Positions 57,168-64,000 of a DNA stretch of 64,000 bases are shown here, in pieces. The translations under genes were made by a program, and so were the position numbers. The notes under the pieces are model-generated. The model was not told where the DNA came from, did not search any database, and saw only the letters and a program-made list of their open reading frames with translations. The stretch comes from JBBDWR01 sp040902745. GTDB taxonomy: Bacteria > Actinomycetota > UBA4738 > HRBIN12. Each line of letters begins with the position of its first letter. Position 1 is the stretch's first letter. The stretch lies in the NCBI GenBank assembly GCA_040902745.1, contig JBBDWR010000014.1, positions 33,450-97,449 on the forward strand, in the 5' to 3' direction.

Positions 57168-57740
57168 TCAGCTTGGGGCTTCCGGGGCGGTCCACTCCGG
57201 CTTGCCGTGCTCGTCGAGGAACCGAAGCACCGCGGAGCCGTCGTCGCTGATACCGATCAACGCCCGGACCTCGCCCTCGGTGTCCAGCATGCGGATCACC
57301 GGGGCGCCGTCGGCGGCGAGACCGAGCCGAGCGCGCACCTTGCCGTCCTCATCCGACAGTCCGACCGTGGGCGACCCCTGCTGCGCGAGGGTGTAGACCA
57401 TCTTCACCTCGCCGTCCTTGTGCATCAGCCCGAAGGTCGGAGCGCCTTCCGCGGCCAGCCCGAACTTGGCCCGGATCTTCCCCCGCTTGTCTCCCAGAGC
57501 GAGACTCGCGGACCCATCGGAGGCAAGTCCGAGCGTCGCCCGAACCTTCCCCTCTTCGTCCCCGATCGCCAGCCCGGCCGACCCATCAGACGACAGCCCG
57601 AACCGCGCTCGAACCCGTCCGTCCTCATCGTGGAAAGACAAGAACGGCGCGTCATCGCTCGCCAACCCGATCCGAGCCCGAACCCGCCCCTCATCGTCAA
57701 CAACCTCGAATCCCCCCGCCTGCACAACCCTCTTCTTCAT
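57168..57740 (-). CDS. 23-residue-repeat protein, unknown
   Basis: A 190-residue protein made of seven consecutive 23-residue units plus a partial eighth, with the pattern DEDGxVRARxGLxxDGxxxLxxx. Regular glycines, alternating small hydrophobics and charged turns suggest a right-handed beta-solenoid or beta-roll. There is no signal peptide. Strong identity between units at the protein level and weaker DNA similarity suggest old expansion with selection. The N-terminus is MKKRVVQAGGFEV. I do not recognise the family. A GGTAGGGGTGGGT tract precedes the ATG. Confidence 0.7.
   Translation of the reverse strand: MKKRVVQAGGFEVVDDEGRVRARIGLASDDAPFLSFHDEDGRVRARFGLSSDGSAGLAIGDEEGKVRATLGLASDGSASLALGDKRGKIRAKFGLAAEGAPTFGLMHKDGEVKMVYTLAQQGSPTVGLSDEDGKVRARLGLAADGAPVIRMLDTEGEVRALIGISDDGSAVLRFLDEHGKPEWTAPEAPS
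57195..57705 (-). repeat. 69-nt imperfect tandem repeats inside the solenoid gene
   Basis: The coding sequence has a 69-nt period matching the 23-residue unit; seven full units can be read. Neighbouring units share strings such as GTCCGGGC(G)C-type codons for VRAR and GACGGNTC for DGS, but they are diverged, so recent slippage is unlikely. Confidence 0.6.
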
Positions 57741-57828
57741 ACCCACCCCTACCCACACTCGCTCTCGGCCTACGCCGTAGCATCGCCCCCCACGACGAGC
57801 CCGTCTACCACCCTCCGAACGCCGGGAA

Positions 57829-59709
57829 CTACTTGATCAGCAGCAGAAGCTTGGCTGTCTGCGCATCGCCGGTGGAACGACTGCCGACCACGAAGGCTTT
57901 GAGCGGTTCGAGGTTCTCGTCGACCTCCGGCGGGATCGATCCGGGGTCGGATGACTGGGCCGCCTCTTTGATGCCTTGGATGTTGAGGTAGAAGAGCGAT
58001 TGGTCCTGGTCGCCCATCGCGGCGAGCGACTCGGTGAAGGTGGTGTCGGTCTGGATGCTTTCGCCATCGGCGGTGTCGATCACGTTCTTGATCTCTTCGA
58101 CCGTGCTGGAGAGGACTCCGCTGCCGTTCGCCACCGCGTAGGCGGGCCGCACTCCCATCTGCGTGAACGAGCGATCCTGCAGGTAGGAGATCGTGACGCC
58201 TTGGTAGGTCTCGGTCTGCCACTGCAGCGGCGCGGGCTTGGTCAGCATCGCGTCGTCGGTCATAAAGCCGCCGGCTCCATCGAACGTCGCGGCGGAGCTG
58301 AGGCCCTGGCTGACGAAGGGAGCGATCGTGTCGAGGAACACCTGCATGCCGGCCTCGTCTTCCGTGCCGATCAGCAGCGCGCCGGTCGGCACCTTTGCCG
58401 TCGCCGTGGGAGCGACCGTGAGCGCCATGTCACCCGTGAGGTTGGCGATCACGCCGTCCTCGCCGGTGAGACCGAACTCTGCGAGCTCGGGAGGAGCCAG
58501 CGGACCGAGCTGATCGAGCGACTGCTGCAGGCCGCGGTCGATGCCGGTGGCCGCGAACACCGCGAACGAGTCCGTCGGCACCTGCGCGAGGATGTCGTTG
58601 GGGCCGGGATCGGTGCCCAGCTGGTCCTGGATCTGCGGGGGAAGCTTCGCCACGTCGATCTGGACCGAGATGTCCACGACGATCCCGTTGGGCTCGGCGC
58701 TGGCGGCCATGGCCATCCCGCCGAACGCCTCCGGGTCGATCCCGCCGAGGCCGACCGTTCCCGCCGCATCGGGGAGTCCCAGGCCATCCGTCTGCTGCAT
58801 CGCCTGCTCCACGAGGGAACCGATGTCGACGTACATGACGCCGAGCTTGCCCTCGGGCAGATCGGCGAGCGCGTCCTCGTAGCGCGGTGCCCCGTCGAGC
58901 GCCTCGAGATCGCCGTTGGCCGTGTCGATGATGTCGCCGACGAACGCGCGCTCGTTGCCGATGACCACGGTCCCGTCGACGATCGCCATGATCACGTCGG
59001 TATCGGGTTCCCGGACGCTGATCCACAGATCGGCGCCGCCGTAGGTCTCCTCCTGCCACGTCATCTCGGGGTCGGACTCCCGCAGCTTCGCGAGCCCCGC
59101 ACGGGCCGCCTCCTCGTCTTCGATGTCGACCAGGAGCGCTCCCTGAGGTTCACCGCTGCCGCCGTCGATCGCGCCGGCGAACCCGACCTGGGACCCGACC
59201 CATCCGGTCAGGTCCTCGGATTCGAGGTTCTGGCCCGCGAGGGCATCGTCGAGCATCGTGTCGACCTGGCTCGCGAGTTCCTCCTCGCCGCCGAGCGCGG
59301 GGAACTTCTCGGTCAGCCGGAACAGATTGACCTTCTGGGTCGCGGAGGGATCCAGGTAGACCGCACCGAACACGTCTGCCGACGCCGGGACCTTCGTCGC
59401 CAATGCCTCGTCGGCCTCACGCAACAAGTACATCGTCGTGGCGATCGCCGCGCCGGCGACCACGACGATCGCGGCTACGATCACGACGGCGATCAGCCCC
59501 ACGTTGCGCTTCGTGCCGGAGGTTGCCGGATCACCCGCGGACCACGTGTCGCCCGCGGTGTGCGGCGGCTGCTCTGGCGGCGCTCCCTCGTCGCCTCCGA
59601 CGACCGGCGAGGTGTCGGCGGGGGAGCCGGGAGCCTCGGATGGGGTACCCGGAGGGGGTGGCGGCGTGCTTGCCTGAGGCTGGTCGGGTGGTCGTCGCTC
59701 ATCGTCCAT
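57829..59709 (-). CDS. DUF3352 membrane-anchored protein
   Basis: A 626-residue protein. The first 65 residues are a Pro-rich cytoplasmic tail, then comes one transmembrane helix (VGLIAVVIVAAIVVVAGAAIATTMYLL), then about 530 extracytoplasmic residues. DEALATKVPASADVFGAVYLDPSATQKVNLFRLTEKFP is the DUF3352 start. Two internal halves resemble each other (ALLVDIEDEEAARAGLAKL and ALLIGTEDEAGMQVFLDTI), suggesting duplication. The family is widespread in actinobacteria with no assigned function. The isolated gene has GGGGGACCC before the ATG. Confidence 0.85.
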   Translation of the reverse strand: MDDERRPPDQPQASTPPPPPGTPSEAPGSPADTSPVVGGDEGAPPEQPPHTAGDTWSAGDPATSGTKRNVGLIAVVIVAAIVVVAGAAIATTMYLLREADEALATKVPASADVFGAVYLDPSATQKVNLFRLTEKFPALGGEEELASQVDTMLDDALAGQNLESEDLTGWVGSQVGFAGAIDGGSGEPQGALLVDIEDEEAARAGLAKLRESDPEMTWQEETYGGADLWISVREPDTDVIMAIVDGTVVIGNERAFVGDIIDTANGDLEALDGAPRYEDALADLPEGKLGVMYVDIGSLVEQAMQQTDGLGLPDAAGTVGLGGIDPEAFGGMAMAASAEPNGIVVDISVQIDVAKLPPQIQDQLGTDPGPNDILAQVPTDSFAVFAATGIDRGLQQSLDQLGPLAPPELAEFGLTGEDGVIANLTGDMALTVAPTATAKVPTGALLIGTEDEAGMQVFLDTIAPFVSQGLSSAATFDGAGGFMTDDAMLTKPAPLQWQTETYQGVTISYLQDRSFTQMGVRPAYAVANGSGVLSSTVEEIKNVIDTADGESIQTDTTFTESLAAMGDQDQSLFYLNIQGIKEAAQSSDPGSIPPEVDENLEPLKAFVVGSRSTGDAQTAKLLLLIK

Positions 59710-59886
59710 CTGGTGGGTCCCCCTCGGTGCTCCGTCGTTCGATCTCGACCGATCGCTCCGGCACGCCGGAGCGTCGTCTCACCCGGTCAGTATCTCGCAT
59801 CCGCAACCGATCCCGGGAGGTACGCGTGACCTGGGACGTCGGGACGTAGGGCTGCGGGCCCCACGGCCGCGCCCGTTGCGGTGCCG

Positions 59887-60987
59887 TCAGATCCGTTCGA
59901 CGCGGGTGGTGATCTCCTCGAGTCGCTCGTCGGTGGGCACCACGCCGAGCCCGGGGCCGTCAGGTACTGCCATCGTTCCGTCGGCCGCGAGCACGAAGGG
60001 TTCTGTGACGTCCGCAGCGAAGTACCGGTGACTCGCCGAGGTGTCGCCCGGGAGCGTGAAGCCTGCAAGGGCGGCCAGCGCGAGGTTGGCGGCGCGCCCG
60101 ACGCCCGTTTCGAGCATGCCGCCGCACCATACGGGGACGTCCTGAGCGAGCGCGAGATCGTGGATCCGCCGCCCCTCCAGGAGGCCGCCGACACGTCCCG
60201 GCTTGACGTTGAGGATTCGGCACGAACCAAGTTCCAGCGCGGCCGCCGCGTCGGCGGCCGACCGGATCGACTCGTCGAGGCAGATCGGGGTTCGAAGGAC
60301 CCGCTGCAGCTTGGCGTGCTCCTCCAGATCCTCGTGCGACAGCGGCTGTTCGATCATCAGCAGGTCGAACGGCTCGAGTGCACGAAGGAGTTCGGTCTGC
60401 TCGATCGTGTACGCAGCGTTCGCATCGACGGAGAGCGCGATGTCGGGATGTGCCCCGCGGACCGCGGCGACACGCTCGACGTCGGTGCCCGGTTCGATCT
60501 TGAGCTTGATGCGGCGGTAGCCCTCTGCGAGGTAGCCATCCACCTGATCGAGCAGCTCCTGGGTCGTCGGTGCGATACCGATCGACACGCCGCATTCCAC
60601 GCGATCACGCACCGCACCGAGATGCGTGGCAAGCGATACGCCCTGTTCGCGCAGCCAGGCGTCCAGCACGGCCATCTCCAACGCGGCCTTCGCCATCCGG
60701 TGCCCGCGTGCCCACGCCGTGCGCCGTGCGACGTCCTCGGGCTTGACGTCTCCTCCGAGCAGCACCGGCCCGAGGTGGTCGCGAAGCGAGAGCCACGCCT
60801 CCTCGTTGTACTCCTCCGAGTAGTCCGGGCGGCGGCCGGCGACACACTCCCCCCAGCCGATCGCCTCGTCGGTGACGACGCGGACGAGGATGCACTCCTT
60901 GCGGGTCTCCTCGCCGAAACTCGTGCGGAATGGGCGGACGAGTGGAAGTCCGATCATCCGCAGTTCGATGTCGCGGATGTGGCTCAT
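59887..60987 (-). CDS. menC: enolase-superfamily enzyme, N-succinylamino acid racemase / o-succinylbenzoate synthase
   Basis: A 366-residue muconate-lactonising-subgroup enzyme. The catalytic lysines lie in RRIKLKIEPG (KxK) and in LNVKPGRVGG; metal ligands are the Asp in LSVDANAAY, the Glu in LMIEQPL and the Asp in ICLDESI. The MenC/NSAR family does o-succinylbenzoate synthesis for menaquinone, N-succinylamino acid racemisation, or both. The adjacent GNAT is typical of the racemase context (D- to L-amino acid conversion via N-succinylation), and no men genes are nearby, so racemase is favoured. Confidence 0.88.
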   Translation of the reverse strand: MSHIRDIELRMIGLPLVRPFRTSFGEETRKECILVRVVTDEAIGWGECVAGRRPDYSEEYNEEAWLSLRDHLGPVLLGGDVKPEDVARRTAWARGHRMAKAALEMAVLDAWLREQGVSLATHLGAVRDRVECGVSIGIAPTTQELLDQVDGYLAEGYRRIKLKIEPGTDVERVAAVRGAHPDIALSVDANAAYTIEQTELLRALEPFDLLMIEQPLSHEDLEEHAKLQRVLRTPICLDESIRSAADAAAALELGSCRILNVKPGRVGGLLEGRRIHDLALAQDVPVWCGGMLETGVGRAANLALAALAGFTLPGDTSASHRYFAADVTEPFVLAADGTMAVPDGPGLGVVPTDERLEEITTRVERI

Positions 60988-61000
60988 GCGTGGGCTCCGC

Positions 61001-61813
61001 TCAATCGAGGACGTATGTCGCGCTGGAGGTGAACCCGCGGACGACCTTCCCGTGATCGAGCAGCGCCCCCAGGGTCTCGGCCACAGCTTCGCGCCACCGC
61101 TGCGCGAGCTCTCGGTCGGCTCCCGCGAGCGTCCGATAGTCCTCGGGGATGCGGATCAGGAGCGGCCCCGCACCCGCGTCTGCCGGGTCGCCGGCGATCA
61201 CGGGCTCGGGTCGGTCCTGGGCACCTTCGCGATCGAGGACGACCGTGCCTTCGTCGGGAACCACGCCGGGTTCCGGGTCCCGATCCAACTCCCAGCGGAT
61301 CACGAGCCGGTCGCTGCGTTCCCCACGGTTGAGGTCGTCGTCCATCGCGCCGTAGAAGTTGCGACGGAACCCGTCGGCATAGGCGCCGAGCTTGGCGAGG
61401 TTGAAGTACGCGTTACCCGTGAGCATCGGGTCGAACGTCCAGCGCACCAATCCTATGCCACGATCGATCGCAACCGCGCGCTGCGCGAGCTTGAGCGCGA
61501 ACCCCGCGCCCTTGCCCTGCCATTCCCGGTCCACGGCGAGCATGTGCGAGTGCACGTGGAGTCCGACGTCGTCGAACCCGGCCCAATCCAACACGAACCC
61601 GACGAGGCGCCCCGACTCGAACGCCCCCCACGGCACGTTGCCGCTCTCCTGCAAAGCGCGGATCACCTCACTCGGCAACCCGGCCGTGACACCCCACGTC
61701 GAGGTCATCACCTCGAGGATCTGATCGGCATCCTCCAACGACTCCAGCGGCTCCAACTCCACCCCCGCCGCAGTAGCAGCCGTTTCCGCCAACTCCCATT
61801 GCACGCTCGCCAT
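61001..61813 (-). CDS. GNAT acetyl/succinyltransferase paired with the racemase
   Basis: A 270-residue GNAT with VELEPLESLEDADQILEVMTSTWG, NVPWGAFESGRLVGFVLDW, HVHSHMLAVDREWQGKGAGFALKLAQRAVAIDRGIGLVRWTFDPMLTGNAYFNLAKLGAYADGF. The long C-terminal extension and WTFDP...NAYFNLxKLG block are those of the predicted acetyltransferase group (COG3375) that neighbours N-succinylamino acid racemases. It may succinylate amino acids to make the racemase substrate. TAACGT sits 8 nt before the ATG. The racemase begins 13 nt after its stop. Confidence 0.8.
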   Translation of the reverse strand: MASVQWELAETAATAAGVELEPLESLEDADQILEVMTSTWGVTAGLPSEVIRALQESGNVPWGAFESGRLVGFVLDWAGFDDVGLHVHSHMLAVDREWQGKGAGFALKLAQRAVAIDRGIGLVRWTFDPMLTGNAYFNLAKLGAYADGFRRNFYGAMDDDLNRGERSDRLVIRWELDRDPEPGVVPDEGTVVLDREGAQDRPEPVIAGDPADAGAGPLLIRIPEDYRTLAGADRELAQRWREAVAETLGALLDHGKVVRGFTSSATYVLD

Positions 61814-61886
61814 AGGCGCGAACGTTACCAACCCTGCTATCGGGCCGTGTTCTCCCCTCCCAGGGCCCCGTGTCCAGAACGACAAG

Positions 61887-61910
61887 ACCCGCACCCAAGG
61901 GGGTGCGGGT
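61887..61910 (-). terminator. intrinsic terminator after the small membrane protein
   Basis: ACCCGCACCC (61887-61896) pairs perfectly with GGGTGCGGGT (61901-61910) around a 4-nt loop. Read on the minus strand it lies 30 nt after the stop of the small protein gene and is followed by CTTGTCGTT. The stem is 10 bp without mismatch. It would separate that gene from the GNAT-racemase pair. Confidence 0.65.
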
Positions 61911-61939
61911 CGGTCGGGCTGCGTGGCGAAAACGGGCTG

Positions 61940-62110
61940 TCAGCCGCCGGCGGGTGGGGGGAGTTCTTGCCATTCGGTGTCATCGAGGTCGGAGCCGCGA
62001 CGACGCTTGAAGAACGCAACGGCGCCGGCGATGATCGCGCCGATCACTGCGAGCTTCATCAGGCGACGGAAGAATCCCTTCTTCTGCTTCACTTCGACTT
62101 CTTCGGCCAT
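61940..62110 (-). CDS. 56-residue membrane protein
   Basis: The frame encodes MAEEVEVKQKKGFFRRLMKLA, a hydrophobic helix (LAVIGAIIAGAVAFF), a basic KRRR stop-transfer and the acidic tail GSDLDDTEWQELPPPAGG. AGGAGAGG lies 8 nt before the ATG, and a strong terminator follows. Charge pattern, ribosome binding site and terminator support a real single gene. Function unknown; similar small proteins with DDTEWQEL-like tails are seen in actinobacteria. Confidence 0.7.
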   Translation of the reverse strand: MAEEVEVKQKKGFFRRLMKLAVIGAIIAGAVAFFKRRRGSDLDDTEWQELPPPAGG

Positions 62111-62493
62111 GGGAGCCCCTCTCCTGTTTCGGCCAGGTGGACCCTGGTTGGACTTCGAGCCGGCGAACTGCTGTCAGTCGGTAGAGGTCGAGCTTACCCC
62201 GGTACAGAGATGCTGGTAAGTCCGCTGCTCAGGGGAGGTTGTCCACCCTCCGCCGACGAGAAGATCCTGATCTCCGATGCTCGCCACTAGCGAGCGTGGA
62301 GCGCTTCGGGGCTCATGTGGGGACCCGCTCGGCATCAGATGCACACTCGGCCGACACGCCCGCAAGTATCGAAAGGCGGTGACCCTACTTCAAAGCTCGG
62401 CGCGTGGGCACGATCTGCTCCCATATCCATCTGGGGGCTGGATGTTGCCTTCGTTCCCAGGATGGAGAACACTGCACCCGTTGGGGGGGACCG
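62111..62493. other. 383-nt divergent intergenic region
   Basis: The gap separates the minus-strand 56-residue protein from the plus-strand membrane gene set. I see an interrupted inverted repeat CTTAC...GTAAG (about 62194-62220) and CCACTAGCGAGCG-type short repeats, but no convincing gene, RNA or clear promoter. Confidence 0.3.
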
Positions 62494-63072
62494 ATGTTCG
62501 ATCTATCCGATCGCGAGTTCTGGACGGTCGTCCACGGACTGGTGTTGGGAACCTTGTTCCTGCTCCTCTTCGGAGGCGCGCTGGCGGGGTTGTGGAGCTT
62601 GCGGCCTGGGCTCCTGACGACCGCGGGGATCCAGGAACGGATGCGCCGCCTCCGCATCGGTCTGTGGGTCATGGCTGCGACCGCGTGGGCGACGGCGATC
62701 ACCGGCACGTGGATCGTCTATCCGTGGTACCGCGCGGCCCTCGCCGCCGAGGGTTCGGACGACTACGCGAAATGCGCTGGAGCAGTGTTGCCCGGCGCAA
62801 CCTGCTCCCCTCGGGACTTCCTCAAGTCGAACGTTTCCGGCGACACGACGTCGTGGCACGACTTCGGGATGGAGTGGAAGGAGCACATCGCCTGGGCCGC
62901 CCCGATCCTCGCGACTGCCGCCGCGTTCATCGTCGCGTACTACGGGGCCCGACTGATCAAACGTCCCTGGCTTCGCACAGCGACGATCGTGATGCTCGTC
63001 GGAGCGTTCGCCGCCGCGGCGATCGCTGGCCTGTACGGGGCGTTCCTCAACAAGGTCGCGCCGATCGCGTGA
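62494..63072 (+). CDS. four-helix membrane protein, unknown
   Basis: A 192-residue protein with four hydrophobic segments: FWTVVHGLVLGTLFLLLFGGALAGLW, LRIGLWVMAATAWATAITGTWIV, HIAWAAPILATAAAFIVAYYGARL and ATIVMLVGAFAAAAIAGLYGAFL. The loop between helices 2 and 3 has two cysteines (KCAGAVLPGATCSPRDF) and a conserved-looking TSWHDFGMEWKEH. Histidines in helices 1 and 3 could bind heme, but this is only inference. GGGGGGA precedes the ATG. It is the first of three closely spaced membrane protein genes. Confidence 0.65.
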   Translation: MFDLSDREFWTVVHGLVLGTLFLLLFGGALAGLWSLRPGLLTTAGIQERMRRLRIGLWVMAATAWATAITGTWIVYPWYRAALAAEGSDDYAKCAGAVLPGATCSPRDFLKSNVSGDTTSWHDFGMEWKEHIAWAAPILATAAAFIVAYYGARLIKRPWLRTATIVMLVGAFAAAAIAGLYGAFLNKVAPIA

Positions 63073-63081
63073 GGTGAGTCG

Positions 63082-63471
63082 ATGAAGAGCGAAGCACGTG
63101 ACCCCGTAGTCGAAGCCTCGGAGGTGGACGCGCTCGGATTGGAGGAACGGCCTGACGGTCCGGGAGCGGCAGTCATGCTGGCGGCGGGGATCGGCATCCT
63201 CGTGACCGGCGTGTTCACGCTCCTCGCCGAGGCGAGTGTTCCTTTGCACGACTGGCTCGAATCGCTGGACTTCGACACCGGCGTGGGACCGCTCGCGGGC
63301 AAAGTGATCTTGGGGAGCCTGGGGTTCTTCGTGGCCTGGGCGATCTTCGGGTACGCATGGCGCGCGAAGGAGTTGGATCTGCGGCGTTGGTTCTGGATCT
63401 CGTTCGCGCTCGGCGTGGTGGGCGCGGTGTTGATGTTCCCTCCGGTGTTCCAGATCTTCACGGCCGAGTAG
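63082..63471 (+). CDS. three-helix membrane protein, unknown
   Basis: A 129-residue protein with an acidic N-terminal tail (VEASEVDALGLEERPDGPG) and three helices (AAVMLAAGIGILVTGVFTLLAEA; VILGSLGFFVAWAIFGYAW; FWISFALGVVGAVLMFPPVFQIF). The segment between helices 1 and 2 (SVPLHDWLESLDFDTGVGPLAGK) is likely outside. It starts 9 nt after the previous gene (GTGAGG at a good distance) and ends 3 nt before the next. Confidence 0.6.
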   Translation: MKSEARDPVVEASEVDALGLEERPDGPGAAVMLAAGIGILVTGVFTLLAEASVPLHDWLESLDFDTGVGPLAGKVILGSLGFFVAWAIFGYAWRAKELDLRRWFWISFALGVVGAVLMFPPVFQIFTAE

Positions 63472-63474
63472 CCC

Positions 63475-63696
63475 ATGTCGGCGCGAGGCCGCGACCGGGC
63501 GGATCGCGTCGCCGCGTGGGCCGTCGGCGTCGGCGTCGGATTGATCGCAATGATGCTCGCGTGGATCGTCGGCGCACGGATCGCCGAGCTGCTGTGGGAG
63601 CCGCCGGGGGGGCCGCGTGTCGCACTCGCATCCGCGCTCCTCATCGGCATCATCGTCACGGTGGTGAGCGGGGTTCGGTTGTCGCGCGGTCGCTGA
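63475..63696 (+). CDS. two-helix small membrane protein, unknown
   Basis: A 73-residue protein with a basic start (SARGRDRADR), helix VAAWAVGVGVGLIAMMLAWIVGARI, a short loop ELLWEPPGGPR and helix VALASALLIGIIVTVVSGVRL. It begins 3 nt after the previous stop and so closes a three-gene operon of membrane proteins. The span 63697-63942 after it shows no gene. Confidence 0.55.
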   Translation: MSARGRDRADRVAAWAVGVGVGLIAMMLAWIVGARIAELLWEPPGGPRVALASALLIGIIVTVVSGVRLSRGR

Positions 63697-63942
63697 GACG
63701 GTGGAACGCCACCACCACGACAGCGGAACCAGTCGCCCACGCCGAAGCCCTGGCTCGCCGAGTCGTCTCTTCGAAGTCCTTCCACCCCGTCTCAGAGAAC
63801 CGCTTTCGATACTCGGGGAGCGTGAACTTTCCCTGGAGCTTTCTGGGTCGGTCATGCCCTTCAAGCGCCAGGCTCGCGCTTCATCGACGGATCGAAGATC
63901 CGTTTGACCTAGGTAGGGTCCGCTGAACAGGACCTCTCCAAG

Positions 63943-64000
63943 TGGGCCTGGATGGACTTGAACCATCGACCTCTTCCTTATCAGGGAAGCGCTCTAACCG
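63943..64000 (-). tRNA. tRNA-Ile (anticodon GAT), partial at window edge
   Basis: The minus strand contains the 3' 58 nt of a tRNA: D-arm remainder, anticodon stem CTTCC-CTGATAA-GGAAG with GAT at positions 34-36, variable loop, T-arm GATGG-TTCAAGT-CCATC, acceptor strand CAGGCCC and discriminator A. The 5' acceptor half and part of the D-arm lie beyond 64000. CCA is not encoded. Confidence 0.9.

Noticed and set aside
62503..63966. A 487-codon minus-strand frame at the right end
   Set aside because: Low-complexity Arg/Gly/His composition, no motif, opposite three membrane protein genes with plausible helices. It is a high-GC shadow.
1..64000. CRISPR array
   Set aside because: No regularly spaced 24-40 nt repeats with unique spacers are visible. 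The only regular tandem period (69 nt at 57.2-57.7 kb) is coding.

Overview
The window reads as a contiguous piece of a high-GC chromosome from an actinobacterium-like organism (phylum Actinomycetota, probably a deep or uncultured lineage). The pointers are strong G/C bias at third codon positions, a crgA division gene, SARP-type regulation, a polycysteine leader peptide ahead of sulfite reductase, dense start/stop overlaps (ATGA, GTGA, TGATG), and many genes without a ribosome binding site that have a TANNNT hexamer 6-9 nt before the start codon, the layout of leaderless transcripts. I cannot name a genus.

Layout. 0-9.2 kb: a ThyX-like tandem protein, then a histidine operon (small membrane protein, hisD-C-B-H-A-F-I); a vapBC toxin-antitoxin pair sits between hisI and hisG, and no hisE is present. 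9.2-15 kb: a two-gene ABC exporter, isocitrate lyase with a structured leader, a flavin amine oxidase and a homocysteine methyltransferase. 15.2-20.7 kb: a five-gene corrinoid methyl-transfer operon (corrinoid protein, methyl-THF methyltransferase, ferredoxin-type reductive activator, DUF1638 protein, non-pyrrolysine MttB homologue), predicted to demethylate a quaternary amine such as a betaine into the tetrahydrofolate pool. 20.9-26.6 kb: a CoA-binding protein, a CDF-like transporter and an assimilatory sulfur operon (sulfite reductase, zinc-ribbon mini-protein, APS/PAPS reductase, two siroheme biosynthesis enzymes) under a promoter with clustered operator half-sites and a Cys-codon attenuator.

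26.6-43.4 kb: mostly housekeeping and accessory genes: GNATs, a HAD phosphatase, crgA, glutamate-type dehydrogenase, S9 peptidase, a glycosyltransferase, a Gly/Ser-rich secreted protein, an orphan form-II CoxL-like molybdenum hydroxylase, tandem PQQ-type sugar dehydrogenases, msrB, signal peptidase I and tRNA-Ala(TGC).

43.5-54 kb looks like an accessory island beside tRNA-Ala: a decayed transposase and CBS-like gene, a SARP regulator with a universal-stress-like tail facing a 1524-residue kinase-NTPase-WD40 protein, a lipoprotein, a trypsin-fold protein that has lost its catalytic triad, a 58-aa metal-binding mini-protein and truncated debris. The 15-mer TCGAGTCTACCGAGC occurs near both edges. 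54.1-57.1 kb holds a mau-like cluster (MauD, MauA-like, MauE-like, secreted protein) without the large subunit and without the tryptophans needed for a TTQ cofactor. 57.2-64 kb holds a 23-residue-repeat protein, a DUF3352 protein, an enolase-superfamily racemase/OSBS paired with a GNAT, small membrane proteins and a partial tRNA-Ile(GAT) at the edge.

All calls come from reading the sequence by eye. No database search, folding or alignment program was run.
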